64,000 nucleotides of DNA, taken from the NCBI RefSeq assembly GCF_014649495.1, contig NZ_BMTD01000005.1, forward strand, positions 62,001 to 126,000. Reading direction: 5' to 3'. Positions 18,136 through 26,688 of this stretch are shown piece by piece. A model generated the notes under the pieces. The model saw only the letters and a list, made by a program, of their open reading frames with translations. It had not been told where the DNA came from and searched no databases. This DNA comes from Streptomyces filipinensis. GTDB lineage: Bacteria; Actinomycetota; Actinomycetes; Streptomycetales; Streptomycetaceae. Position 1 is the first letter of the stretch. Each line of letters opens with the position of its first letter. The translations under genes were made by a program, and so were the position numbers.

Positions 18136-19278
18136 TCAGGGGCCCGAGACGGCCAGCTGGTCGGCGAGCCGGTGGGCCTGGGTGAGCAGCGCGCCGTAGG
18201 TGGCGACCTCGTCGGGGTCGTCCGTCGTGGCGCGGACCAGGTCGCGGCGCAGCTCCTCCAACGTCTCGCGCAACCGCGCGACGGCCGTGCCCAGCTCGTC
18301 CTCGCATGCCTCGTGGCCGAACCGGCTGTGGCTGTAGAGCCGCAGCGCGTGTGCGGTGCGGCGCAGGAACTCGGCGTAACGGCAGGCGAGTTCGGGGTGC
18401 GGTCGGGGTGCCGGGCGTTCCTGCGCGGCGGCCTCCAGCACCGTGCGGGTCACCCCCGCCGTGTGCACGGCCGCGTAGTCCAGCACCACGATCGCGTCGT
18501 CGTACCCTTGGCCGGGCGGCGGCTGGGCACGTCGGTGTCGGCGGCGCAGATTGCCGCGCAGGCTCTCCCGGCTCCACGCGAGCGCCGAGCGGGCCTGCTC
18601 CACGAGCCGGTGCAGCCGCAGGGCACGCTCGTGCCAGGCGCCGGCCTCCTCGGCGTCCCAGCGCCCCTCGGCCAGCCCCTCCGCCACGGCCCGCAGGATG
18701 GCGTGGGCCTCTTCGGACGCGTCCCTGAGGACGGCCCGGCTGTCCCGCAGATACAGCGGCGGCCGGACCAGGGCGTTGACCGTGATGCCGACCACGGCTC
18801 CGAACAGGGCCTCGGCGAGCCGGGCAGCGGAGGTGGCTACGGTGACGGACCCGTTGGTGAGCACGAACAGGGCCCCGGTGGCGGCGTAGATGCCCTGGCT
18901 GCCCAGGCCCCGCCACTGCCCGAGCAGCATCGCGAGGGGCAGGACGACGGCCATCGCGGCCACGGTGTCGTGCAGCGGCAGCGCGATCGCGGTGGCCACG
19001 ATCGTGCCGGCCGCGATCGCCGAGAGCTGCTGCAGCCCGTGCGCGATCGACCGGTACACGGTGGACTCCACCAGGACCACCGCCACCCACGGCGCGACGA
19101 ACGCCACCGGCGCGTGCAGCCACCAGCCCGCCACCGCCCAGGCCAGCCACGCGGCCAGGGCCGCCTTGACCGCCTGGAAGGCGAGGTCCCGCTCCCGGCA
19201 CGGCCCCGCCCAGGCCCGTGCCGCACCGCGCGCCGCGGCCGTCACCTCACACCACAGCGCCTGCCACGTCACTCGCAT
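18136..19278 (-). CDS. FUSC family membrane protein
   Basis: About 380 residues. The N-terminal part (about 35-170) has five to six closely packed helices containing FQAVKAALAAWLAWAVAGWW, VAFVAPWVAVVLVESTVYRS and GIYAATGALFVLTNG. This is the aromatic-acid-exporter/FUSC pattern. The rest is a soluble, Arg- and Glu-rich helical domain (about 190-380). FUSC proteins are inferred efflux components for aromatic acids or toxic compounds; no substrate can be read here. The start is uncertain: the open frame goes to 19368, and ATG 19278 is chosen because the family fold begins soon after. It converges on the MOSC gene. A second, unrelated-looking FUSC gene lies at 45.6 kb. Confidence 0.82.
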   Translation of the reverse strand: MRVTWQALWCEVTAAARGAARAWAGPCRERDLAFQAVKAALAAWLAWAVAGWWLHAPVAFVAPWVAVVLVESTVYRSIAHGLQQLSAIAAGTIVATAIALPLHDTVAAMAVVLPLAMLLGQWRGLGSQGIYAATGALFVLTNGSVTVATSAARLAEALFGAVVGITVNALVRPPLYLRDSRAVLRDASEEAHAILRAVAEGLAEGRWDAEEAGAWHERALRLHRLVEQARSALAWSRESLRGNLRRRHRRAQPPPGQGYDDAIVVLDYAAVHTAGVTRTVLEAAAQERPAPRPHPELACRYAEFLRRTAHALRLYSHSRFGHEACEDELGTAVARLRETLEELRRDLVRATTDDPDEVATYGALLTQAHRLADQLAVSGP

Positions 19279-19505
19279 GCCACGCACGACGCCCGGGTGC
19301 CACGCGGGACACCACCCCATGCCGGCCGTACGCGTCGCACGGGCCCGGCCGCCCGGGAGCCGCAGCACCGCCGCCAGGCCTCTGCGCCGCCCGCGGCGTC
19401 ACCACCGGCCCCGGTCATCCGGCACGGCGGCCGCGGTCGGCGGGGCATGGCAGGGCTGGGCAGCGGGACGCGGCGGCCGATGAGCGCTGGGCCCCGGTCG
19501 GCGGG

Positions 19506-20663
19506 TCACCCCAGGCTGGGCGGCGTCCAGTCGGCGTGCCGCAGGATCGCCCGGGTCGTCGCCCGCGACGGCGCGAGCCGCAGCGCCGTGTTGCGCAGGG
19601 CCACGGCGAGCGGATGGGACAGCCGCTGACCCATCCGGCCGGCCTGCCGGGCGGCGCGGGCGACCGCCTGGGAACGCGGGCGGCGCTCGGCGTCGTAGCG
19701 GGCCAGCGCCGAGCCCACCGAGGGCTCGGTGGCGACGGCCGCGGCCAGCGTGACCGCGTCCTCCAGCGCCTGGCAGGCACCCTGGCCGAGATTCGGTGTC
19801 ATGGCGTGCGCCGCGTCCCCGAGGAGCGCCACCCGGCCCGCGACGAACGACCGCAACGGCGTGGCCAGCTCATGGATGTCGTGGTGGAGCACGTCCTTCG
19901 GCCGGGTCGCGTCCAGGAGCGCGGGGACCGGATCGTGCCAGCCGCCGAAGCGCCGGCGCAGCATGCCGAGCGGATCGTCGTGCCGGACACCGGCCGCAGC
20001 GGTGAGCACCGCGTGCCACTCGGCCCGGCCGTCGGCGAAGGCGATGTGGCCGAACTCCGCGCCCCCGCCCCAGGTCAGCTCGAAGTCCCCGCTCAGCTCC
20101 AGCGCCCGGTCGGTGACGGCCCGCAGCACCGTGGAGCCGGCGTAGACCGGGCCGGGATGGCCGGGAAACAGCAGTCCGCGGAGCCGGCTGCCCACCCCGT
20201 CGGCCGCGACGACCAGGTCGGCGTCCAGGACGGCGTCCCCGACCGGCACCCCCACGCGGTCGGGGGCCGAGCGGTCCAGCGCGGGCACGGTGACACCGGT
20301 GTGCAGGCACTCGGCGGGCAGGGCCGCGCGCAGCAGACGGTGCAGGACCGCGCGCCGGATGCCGACGATCGGCGTGCCCAGCGCGCGTTCGAGGGCGGCG
20401 CCGTCCATCCGGGCCAGCCAGCCACCCCCCGGGGTGCGGGTGCCGCCGGTGTACTGCGGACGGGCCGCCGAGCGCACCGCCGCGCCGACGCCGAGCGCGT
20501 CCAGGGCGCGCAGTCCGTTGGCGTGCAACGAGATGCCCGCGCCCGCGTCGGCCAGGGTGGCGGCCCGCTCCACCACCCGTACGTCCCAGCCGATCCGGCG
20601 CAGTCCGATCGCCGCCGCCAGCCCGCCTATGCCGCCCCCGACCACCACTGCCGTACCGCCCAC
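19506..20663 (-). CDS. FAD-dependent monooxygenase (PHBH-like aromatic hydroxylase family)
   Basis: A 385-residue flavoprotein of the class A monooxygenase family. The dinucleotide-binding fold opens with VVVGGGIGGLAAAIGLRRIG, followed by VVERA. The mid-protein DG motif is VVAADGVGSRLRGLLFPG. The GD motif that binds both FAD and NADPH is VALLGDAAHAMTPNLGQGAC. These enzymes add one oxygen atom to aromatic or polyketide substrates using NAD(P)H. The gene is divergent from a TetR-type regulator, with two matching palindromic operators between them. It is therefore probably induced by its substrate or a related toxic ligand. Confidence 0.92.
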   Translation of the reverse strand: MGGTAVVVGGGIGGLAAAIGLRRIGWDVRVVERAATLADAGAGISLHANGLRALDALGVGAAVRSAARPQYTGGTRTPGGGWLARMDGAALERALGTPIVGIRRAVLHRLLRAALPAECLHTGVTVPALDRSAPDRVGVPVGDAVLDADLVVAADGVGSRLRGLLFPGHPGPVYAGSTVLRAVTDRALELSGDFELTWGGGAEFGHIAFADGRAEWHAVLTAAAGVRHDDPLGMLRRRFGGWHDPVPALLDATRPKDVLHHDIHELATPLRSFVAGRVALLGDAAHAMTPNLGQGACQALEDAVTLAAAVATEPSVGSALARYDAERRPRSQAVARAARQAGRMGQRLSHPLAVALRNTALRLAPSRATTRAILRHADWTPPSLG

Positions 20664-20718
20664 GCCGGTCCCCCTTCGAGCTCGGTTCGCATCGGTCCTC
20701 CGCAGAAGTGGCCGCCTC

Positions 20719-20746
20719 AGGGTCTTCTACAGATGTAGAAGACCCT
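20719..20746. promoter_or_regulatory. 13-bp-arm palindromic operator, site 1 (TetR-type)
   Basis: AGGGTCTTCTACA and its exact complement flank the dinucleotide GA, giving a perfect 28-base palindrome. It lies 56 bases before the monooxygenase start and 47 bases before the regulator start. Its core TCTACA-NN-TGTAGA recurs in site 2. Confidence 0.85.
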
Positions 20747-20757
20747 ACTGCGGGTTT

Positions 20758-20771
20758 TCTACAGGTGTAGA
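20758..20771. promoter_or_regulatory. palindromic operator, site 2 (TetR-type)
   Basis: TCTACAGGTGTAGA repeats the core of site 1 with the same two-base spacing. The centres are 32 bases apart, about three helical turns, which would suit cooperative binding on one face. A further half site, GTGTAGAAA, follows at about 20778, overlapping the ribosome-site region of the regulator. Confidence 0.8.
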
Positions 20772-20792
20772 GGCGGGGTGTAGAAAGAGAGG

Positions 20793-21350
20793 ATGCCGAC
20801 CGACCGACGTACAGTCCTCGCCGACGCGGCCATCGCCGTGCTCGCCGACACCGGGATGCGGGGGCTGACGCACCGCGCCGTGGACCGGGCGGCGCGGCTT
20901 CCCGCCGGTACCACGTCCGCGTACTACCGCACCCGCCAGGCCCTGCTCACCGCGCTGGTCCGGCGCCTGGTGGAACTCGACCAGGCCGAGCTGCAGGAGA
21001 TCGGGGCCAGGGTGCCGGTGCCGCGCACCGCCGCCGAACTGGTCACCGGAATCGTGGGGTTCGCCGCGGTGCGGCTCACGGGGGAGGGGCGTACGCGCTC
21101 TCTGGCGCGTTACGCCTGTGCCGTCGAGAGCGCGCGGCACCCCGAACTGCGCGAGATCCTGGTGCCGCGCGAGAACCTGGCTCGGCAGGCGGTGTGCGCC
21201 TTTCTCGCCGCCCAGGGCGTGGCGGACCCGGACGCCCGCACGGTGACGCTGCTGACCTGCGTGGACGGCCTGGTCTTCGACCGCCTCGTGAACGGCGGAA
21301 GCGTCTGCGAGGAGGAGGTACGCGGGCTCGTGGCAGCGGCTCTGCGCTGA
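20793..21350 (+). CDS. TetR/AcrR family transcriptional regulator
   Basis: A 185-residue repressor. The N-terminal helix-turn-helix (about 5-50) includes RRTVLADAAIAVLADTGMRG and LTHRAVDRAARLPAGTTSAYYRTRQAL broken at the turn, the typical TetR pattern. The rest is the helical ligand-binding and dimerisation domain. GAGAGG precedes the ATG. The gene is divergent from the flavin monooxygenase, and two TCTACA-NN-TGTAGA palindromes lie between the start codons, one close to its own start. It therefore probably represses both genes and releases on binding the monooxygenase substrate. The ligand is unknown. Confidence 0.93.
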   Translation: MPTDRRTVLADAAIAVLADTGMRGLTHRAVDRAARLPAGTTSAYYRTRQALLTALVRRLVELDQAELQEIGARVPVPRTAAELVTGIVGFAAVRLTGEGRTRSLARYACAVESARHPELREILVPRENLARQAVCAFLAAQGVADPDARTVTLLTCVDGLVFDRLVNGGSVCEEEVRGLVAAALR

Positions 21351-21420
21351 GCGGTACGCCGGCGCGGCCTGCCTGGACGGGCGCGGAGGCGGAGGCCGGG
21401 GGACGGCGGCCGTTCGTCCG

Positions 21421-22608
21421 TCAGGGGGGTACCGCGCGCAGGGCGCGCAGCACCGCCCAGACGACAGAGACCAGCGGTACGGCCACCACCGCGCCGATCA
21501 CCCCCGCGATGATGCTTCCGGCGATCACCGACACCGCGACGACGAGCGGATGCAGCCGTACCGCCCAGCTCATCACGACCGGATGCAGCACATGCCCCTC
21601 CAGCTGGCCGATGACGACGATCAGCGCCAGCACGGCCAGCGCGGTGATCGGCCCGCGTCCGGCCAGTGCGACGACCGTGGCGACGCCTAGGGCGACGGGG
21701 GAGCCCACCAGGGGCACGAACGCGGCGAAGAACTCCAGCAACGTCAGCGGCAGCGCCAACGGCACCCGCAGCACCACCAGCGCGACACCGACCAGTACGG
21801 CATTGGTGGCGGCCACGATGATGATGCCGCGCGTGTACCCGGCGAAGGCCCGCCACGCCGCGTGCCCCGCCCGGTCCCACGCCGGACGGGCGCCGCTCGG
21901 CAACAACTGGTCGCGGATCCAGCCCCACAGGCGTTCACCGGAATAGATGAAGAACACCGAGGCGAACAGCGCCAGCGCGGCCCCGGTGACCAGCTCGACC
22001 ACCCGGCTCAGCCCGCTGACGGCTCGGCTGAGCAGGCTGGAGCGGTGCGCGGAGAGGTAATGCGTCACCTGGTTCTCCAGCTCGGACAGCCGGCCGGGAC
22101 TCAGCCGGAACGGCGGCCGTTGCAACCACTCCTCGATACGGTGCACCCCGCCCCGGAACTCGCCCGTCAGCCGGGCCGACTCGCCCGCCACGGCGTTGCC
22201 CACCAGGGCGAGCAGTCCGAGCAGGAGCAGCACACTGCCCAGCAGCGCCATGGCGACGGCCAGCGACCGCGGCAGGATCCGGCTGAGCAGGTCCGTCAGC
22301 GGGCGCAGGACGGAGGTCACGACCAGCGCGAGGAAGAGGGCGACGGCGATGAGCTGGAAGCTGCCGAGGATGCTGAAGACGCCGTAGACGACGAGCCCGA
22401 CGAGGATGAGCCGCCAGGCGTAGGCCGCGCCGACCCGCAGCCATGGCACCGTCCGCTCGGCCACCGGCACGGGCACGGCCACCGGCACCGTCTCGGGCCG
22501 CAGGCCGACCGGGATGCGCACGGAGTACGCCGGCCGGCTGCCCAGCACCTGCCTCGCCCGGCGCCGGCCGCCCGGTCCGGCCGCCCGCCGACGCGCATCG
22601 CCCACCAC
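21421..22608 (-). CDS. AI-2E family transporter (UPF0118 permease)
   Basis: A 395-residue membrane protein of the AI-2E/PerM family. A polar N-terminus of about 60 residues precedes the paired helices at about 60-130. A large amphipathic central domain (about 140-220, VHRIEEWLQRPPFRL) follows, and then the family core GYTRGIIIVAATNAVLVGVA, FFAAFVPLVGSPVALGVATV and the C-terminal helices ending VVAVPLVSVVWAVLRAL. The first members were linked to autoinducer-2 release, while others are sodium/proton antiporters, so transport function here is open. The GTG start (one of two in a row) has GGAG nine bases upstream. A 19-base palindrome lies just ahead of the gene. Confidence 0.9.
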   Translation of the reverse strand: MVGDARRRAAGPGGRRRARQVLGSRPAYSVRIPVGLRPETVPVAVPVPVAERTVPWLRVGAAYAWRLILVGLVVYGVFSILGSFQLIAVALFLALVVTSVLRPLTDLLSRILPRSLAVAMALLGSVLLLLGLLALVGNAVAGESARLTGEFRGGVHRIEEWLQRPPFRLSPGRLSELENQVTHYLSAHRSSLLSRAVSGLSRVVELVTGAALALFASVFFIYSGERLWGWIRDQLLPSGARPAWDRAGHAAWRAFAGYTRGIIIVAATNAVLVGVALVVLRVPLALPLTLLEFFAAFVPLVGSPVALGVATVVALAGRGPITALAVLALIVVIGQLEGHVLHPVVMSWAVRLHPLVVAVSVIAGSIIAGVIGAVVAVPLVSVVWAVLRALRAVPP

Positions 22609-22624
22609 CGATTCCGACTCCTCT

Positions 22625-22643
22625 CCGTCATCCCTGATGACGG
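22625..22643. promoter_or_regulatory. inverted repeat upstream of the AI-2E-type gene
   Basis: CCGTCATC-cct-GATGACGG is a perfect eight-base inverted repeat, 17 bases upstream of the GTG at 22608 and next to its ribosome site. It could be an operator, or a hairpin in the mRNA leader. No regulator gene is adjacent. Confidence 0.5.
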
Positions 22644-22773
22644 TCGGTCACCTGTACAGCACCGTAAGCGCACGTCGAGGGTGGGGCGCGCGGAATGCGC
22701 CGCCTGCGGCGTCCCCCGGATGGCGACGTTTCGCAGCGGACCGAGCCGCGCACCACCCGGGAGGCGCGCAGGG

Positions 22774-23481
22774 CTACGGCGAAGCACGCTCACGCGGCCC
22801 GCCGCGGTCGCGGTCGTCCAGGAACGTGACGGTCTCGCCGAGCGGTGCCCGGTCGACGCGGGCGTACGGCGCCGACAGATCCGCGAAGCCGATCGACACG
22901 CCCGCGAACAGGACCAGTTCCGGCGGGGGCGACACGACGTCCGCGACCGTCCGGTGGTACACCGACCACGCCATCTGCGGACAGCTGTGCAGCCCTTCGG
23001 CGCGCAGCAGGAGCATCACCGTCTGCAGATACATCCCGAGGTCGGCCCACTGCGCCGCGCCCATGTCGCGGTCGATGTAGCACAGCAGGAGGCACGGGGC
23101 GCCGAAGCAGCGCCAGTTCTCGCCCACGGCCGCCCGCCGGGCCTCCGTGTCCCCGCGCCGGATCCCCAGCGCGCCGAACCGCTGGGCGGCCGCCGCCGAC
23201 CGCCGCTCCCGGTACGGCGACTTCGGCTCCGGTGGGTACATCCGGTACTGCCGCTCGTCCCCGGGATCACCGGTCGCTCCCCGCTCGCGCGCGCGCTCCT
23301 TCAGCTCGGCCAGCGGGGCGCCGGTGAGCACGTACGTGTGCCACGGCTGGAGGTTGCCGCCCGACGGGGAGCGGGCGGCGGCGGCCAGGACCCGCTCCAG
23401 CGCCGCGCGGGGCACCGGCTCCTCGGTGAAGGCCCGCACCGCCCGCCGGCTGTGCACCGCCTCGTACACATCCACCCGCAT
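22774..23481 (-). CDS. nitroreductase family protein
   Basis: A 235-residue FMN-dependent oxidoreductase of the nitroreductase fold. Visible are the N-terminal SRRAVRAFTEEPVPR (FMN phosphate contacts from the two Arg), then ARSPSGGNLQPWHTYVLTG, and further on GMYLQTVMLLLRAEGLHSCP, in which the conserved glycine/cysteine lie near the flavin ring. It ends with VSIGFAD. The family reduces nitro compounds, quinones or enones using NAD(P)H. The ATG is preceded by CAGGAGGTC. It stands alone between the AI-2E-type gene and a tiny membrane gene. Confidence 0.92.
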   Translation of the reverse strand: MRVDVYEAVHSRRAVRAFTEEPVPRAALERVLAAAARSPSGGNLQPWHTYVLTGAPLAELKERARERGATGDPGDERQYRMYPPEPKSPYRERRSAAAAQRFGALGIRRGDTEARRAAVGENWRCFGAPCLLLCYIDRDMGAAQWADLGMYLQTVMLLLRAEGLHSCPQMAWSVYHRTVADVVSPPPELVLFAGVSIGFADLSAPYARVDRAPLGETVTFLDDRDRGGPRERASP

Positions 23482-23697
23482 GACCTCCTGACCCGTGGTC
23501 GACTCCGTCCTCCGCCGTACTGACGGAAAAGGGCCGGCGGATGTGACCGGAGTGGGTGAAGAGGCGGCGGAACGCGGCCGTTCACGCCGACGACCGGCGC
23601 GGATGGAGAGCGGTCACAGGACCTTCACAGCCGCTGGGGGTGTGCCCGGACCGGCCAGGGCACTCGGCAGGTGTCGCCGGCAGAGAGGGATGCGCCA

Positions 23698-23847
23698 GTG
23701 ATCATCATCGCCCTACTGCTGCTCCCCGTCCTCAGCATCGTCCTGTACGGGCTCGACCAGGTCGAGGACCGATGGATCCTGCGGCCGCCGGCCGCCCGCC
23801 GCAGCAGGCACCGCCGGCTTCGCCATGCGAAGGCGGACCGTCACTGA
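23698..23847 (+). CDS. 49-residue single-span membrane protein
   Basis: A short gene starting with GTG seven bases after AGAGAGGGA, a good ribosome site. The product begins with a strongly hydrophobic helix (IIIALLLLPVLSIVLYGL), followed by DQVEDRWI and a very basic tail rich in Arg and His. It looks like a small single-pass membrane protein with its basic end in the cytoplasm. No family is recognised. Its stop overlaps the stop of the convergent ANTAR gene by seven bases. Confidence 0.65.
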   Translation: MIIIALLLLPVLSIVLYGLDQVEDRWILRPPAARRSRHRRLRHAKADRH

Positions 23848-24209
23848 TCCGTCGCCGCGGCCTCGTCCAGGCCGGCGCAGCGCCGGTAGCGCACGATCGC
23901 CCGCCCGAGTTCGAGCCGCTCCGGTCCGGGGAGCGCCCCGCCCTGGACGTACTCCAGGATGTGCTCGGCGACCGCCCGCAGCTTGGTGTTGGTGCGCTGG
24001 GAGACGTCCCGCAGTGCCCGCCAGGCCTCTTCCGGGGCGATCCGCCCGAGTACGACGACGGCTCCGACGGCCTGGTCGATCACGGCGTGCGAGGACACGG
24101 CACGCCGCAACTGCTGGTTCTCGGTCGTCAGCCGGTCGTACTCCGCTGCCAGGTCGGTGGACGAGAGAAGGGCCAGCGGCTGGTGCCGGGAGAGGGTGAA
24201 GAAGGCCAT
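23841..24209 (-). CDS. ANTAR domain protein
   Basis: A 122-residue protein. A short N-terminal region with a coiled-coil-like stretch (LAAEYDRLTTENQQLRRAV) leads into an ANTAR domain (about 45-105) with IDQAVGAVVVLGRIAPEEAW and the alanine/aromatic pattern of the three-helix bundle. ANTAR domains bind paired hexaloop hairpins in RNA and act as antiterminators; no sensor domain is attached here, so a partner or a GAF domain in trans is expected. I chose ATG 24209, with AAAGGTG upstream, over a longer frame reaching 24296. Confidence 0.82.
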   Translation of the reverse strand: MAFFTLSRHQPLALLSSTDLAAEYDRLTTENQQLRRAVSSHAVIDQAVGAVVVLGRIAPEEAWRALRDVSQRTNTKLRAVAEHILEYVQGGALPGPERLELGRAIVRYRRCAGLDEAAATDQ

Positions 24210-24380
24210 GGAGCACCTTTGCGAGGTCGGGACGTCACTGCTACATCTGCCCTCGGCGGGCGCCGGCACACAGATTGAACCAGCGACGCGGGACACCGTG
24301 ACGTCGCACGGCCCGTGCCGCGCGGCCCGTACATCCGTGCGCCGGTGCCGGCCGGTCCGTGTCGCGCGGGTGCCCCGGTG

Positions 24381-24833
24381 TCAACCCTCCTGGATCCAGG
24401 GGCGGGTGCTCTCGGCGTCCTCGGTGGCCCGGCCCACCGGCAGCAGGTCGCGGATGTCCGCGGGCAGCGCGCCGGCCATCCGCTCGGTCAGCTCCGGGGC
24501 GAGCGCGGCGTCGAGCACCTCCATGACGGCGGCGGCCTCCCGCAGGGCCGTGTCCTCGTCGGTGCCCGCCCGGTCGGCGATGCGCCCGGCGAAGACGGTC
24601 AGCCCGAACCGCTCGCCCGCCGCGCCGGCGTTTGAGGTGGCCGATGCGTCGGCCGCCTCCCGCATCGCCGTCGCCATGTCGGGCGGCAGCTGTGCGGCCA
24701 CATGCCGGGCCAGTCCGGACGGCAGCCGCTCCGAGAGCGTGCTGACGACAGCGTGCGCTGCCCGTTCGGCCGAACCCCGGTCCGGCAGGTGGGCCAGCTC
24801 CTGCACCTTTCCGATCATCTCGTCGTGCCGCAT
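24381..24833 (-). CDS. DUF2267 family protein
   Basis: A 150-residue soluble protein with two similar halves of about 60 residues. The first is MRHDEMIGKVQELAHLPDRG, then AERAAHAVVSTLSERLPSGL and AAQLPPDM. The second is DEDTALREAAAVMEVLDAAL followed by LTERMAGALPADIRDLLP. That internal repeat, with the LP(S/A)D(L/I) ends, is the DUF2267 pattern. The family is common in actinobacteria and often lies near stress genes, with no known function. AAGGA precedes the ATG. Confidence 0.85.
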   Translation of the reverse strand: MRHDEMIGKVQELAHLPDRGSAERAAHAVVSTLSERLPSGLARHVAAQLPPDMATAMREAADASATSNAGAAGERFGLTVFAGRIADRAGTDEDTALREAAAVMEVLDAALAPELTERMAGALPADIRDLLPVGRATEDAESTRPWIQEG

Positions 24834-25067
24834 GAGGTCGCATCCTTCCTCACGAAGTCGTGACGGTCCGGTATGTCCCTCGCCGCGGGTGAGGCCACGC
24901 GCCTCGACCCGGCCGCGTGCCTGCGCGTGCCGAGTACCCGGATGCCGCGGCCGCGTACCCGGTCACGGCCGGCCGCCGCCGGTGGAGTCGCGCTTCCGTC
25001 GCGGGGTAGGCGTCGGAAGCGGACCATCGGACAAGTGGACGCCGGCGGACCGGGATGTGAGGTGTTC

Positions 25068-25805
25068 ATGGCGGGAGCGGGGCTTGCGGCGCCGTTGTGG
25101 GACGTGCACAACGGCCAGGGGTTGCGGCAGCTGGCCGAGCTGGGGCTGGCACTGCTGCTGTCCAGCCTGATCGGCTGGGAGCGGGCGGCACAGCAGAAGA
25201 GCGCCGGGCTGCGCACCCACACGCTGGTCGGCATCGCGAGCGCGCTGATGATGGAGGTGTCCCAGCACGGGTTCACGGCGGTGCTCGGGCTGCAGAACGT
25301 CTCCTTCGATCCCTCCCGCGTCGCGGCGCAGATCGTGTCCGGCATCGGCTTCATCGGCGGCGGCCTGATCTTCGTCCGGCGCGACGCCGTACGGGGCCTG
25401 ACGACGGCCGCCACCATCTGGCTGACCTGCGCGGTCGGCATGGCCTGCGGCGGCGGGCTGCCCATCCTCGCGCTCGCGGTGACCGCCCTGCACTTCCTGG
25501 TGGTGCGGGGCTATCCGCTCATGACGTCCCGTCTGATCCCCGCCACGGCCGGGGGCACCTTCGAGGCGCGCCTTACCTACCGGACCGGGGCGGCACTTCT
25601 GCCGCGCCTGATGGAGACCTGCACCCGCAGCGGCTTCCGGATCGTGCAGGTCAAGGTGGAACGGCTGCCCGGCCGCGCGGACGACGCGGCCCGGGTGCTG
25701 CTGGGGCTGGAGGGCACCGGGGACTCGTCGGGGCTGGCGTCGGAGCTGTTCCAGGACGCGGGGGTGCTCGATGTCGAGGTGAGCGCCGCGGCGGACGACG
25801 AATAG
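25068..25805 (+). CDS. MgtC/SapB family membrane protein
   Basis: A 245-residue protein. Residues about 15-140 carry the MgtC core: a helix ALLLSSLIGWERA followed by AGLRTHTLVGIASAL, the helix ending GIGFIGGGLIFVRRD, and RGLTTAATIWLTCAVGMACG. The C-terminal soluble part (about 160-240) folds like the ACT-type tail of this family. MgtC proteins affect magnesium stress survival and ATP-synthase activity in pathogens; in soil actinomycetes the role is not established. The open frame goes up to 24873, but ATG 25068 after a GTGAGGTG site starts right before the family fold. Confidence 0.88.
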   Translation: MAGAGLAAPLWDVHNGQGLRQLAELGLALLLSSLIGWERAAQQKSAGLRTHTLVGIASALMMEVSQHGFTAVLGLQNVSFDPSRVAAQIVSGIGFIGGGLIFVRRDAVRGLTTAATIWLTCAVGMACGGGLPILALAVTALHFLVVRGYPLMTSRLIPATAGGTFEARLTYRTGAALLPRLMETCTRSGFRIVQVKVERLPGRADDAARVLLGLEGTGDSSGLASELFQDAGVLDVEVSAAADDE

Positions 25806-25917
25806 ACGAACAGGTGGTGCGACGGCCACCGGGCGGAAACCGCCCCTCGGACCACTGAGCTCAGCAGGGGTGACCAGGCCTGCCCGGCCCGGATCGCCTC
25901 GGCTGGAGTGGGGCGGT

Positions 25918-25940
25918 CCGCTGAGCTCCGCGGTCAGCGG
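25918..25940 (-). terminator. hairpin between convergent genes
   Basis: CCGCTGA and TCAGCGG pair perfectly around a nine-base loop, just past the end of the DUF1360 gene. A second short hairpin, GGGCGG-aaa-CCGCCC (25831-25845), lies past the end of the MgtC gene. Each probably ends transcription from its own side. Confidence 0.55.
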
Positions 25941-25952
25941 TCGCCGGTCCGC

Positions 25953-26453
25953 TCAGCCTCCTTTTGCCTGCTCCGCCTGTTGTGTCCACGTCCAGGCGTA
26001 CTGCAGCCAGTCCGAGACCGTCAGCGCGCCGAGGCCCGCGCAGACCAGGCGGGTGGGCCGGGGTGCCGCGGCGTACGAGCACACCAGGATGCCGGCGGCC
26101 CAGGCCGAGGTGCAGAACGGGCAGGCCAGCAGGTCTCCGACGGCCCGCCGGACACCGTGCCCCCGCGGTTCGTCGACGACCTCGCCGCCCTCGCCAGCGT
26201 CCGTGCGACGGGTGAAGGGCGCCCGCAGAAAGCTCGTGATCTTGTCCCGGGTCAGCAGCCTGGACGCCTTGTACGCCCCCGCGCCCATCAGGACGACGTC
26301 CCACGGCGGCACCTCGGACGGCAGCGGGACACCCCGGCGCCTGGCCAGCACCGCGAACGCGCCGGTGCCCGCCGTGAAGAGGGAGGCGAGAGCGGCGTAT
26401 CCGGCGAGTGGGACGTCGCCCTGGTCGTCGTACCGCGCGGCGTCCGTCGTCAT
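25953..26453 (-). CDS. DUF1360 family membrane protein
   Basis: A 166-residue protein. The family core is visible as WDVVLMGAGAYKASRLLTRD, followed by KITSFLRAPFT, the CPFCTSAWAAGILV metal-binding-like Cys pair inside a helix, and a final span LTVSDWLQYAWTW. DUF1360 proteins are small bacterial membrane proteins, related to spore-coat-associated YjcA/YndJ-type proteins of Bacillus, with no proven function. GGGAGG four bases before the ATG fixes the start. Confidence 0.85.
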   Translation of the reverse strand: MTTDAARYDDQGDVPLAGYAALASLFTAGTGAFAVLARRRGVPLPSEVPPWDVVLMGAGAYKASRLLTRDKITSFLRAPFTRRTDAGEGGEVVDEPRGHGVRRAVGDLLACPFCTSAWAAGILVCSYAAAPRPTRLVCAGLGALTVSDWLQYAWTWTQQAEQAKGG

Positions 26454-26688
26454 GAGACCTCCCATACCTGCCCAGGGCGCGCACCCGGCCCGCACCGGGC
26501 CCCGTCCCGAGTTCCCCGGACCTAGGCGGCGACACGCGCCCGAACGGCACCCCCCGGGAGACGGCGATGCCGGTACGACGTGTGCGATGCCACATATGAC
26601 CTGGTTCGCAACGCCTCCCCTCGCGCCTGGTACCGGGCTACCGTTGCGTCGAGCCCCTGTTCCCCCTCGCCCCTCGGACGGCCCGGCT

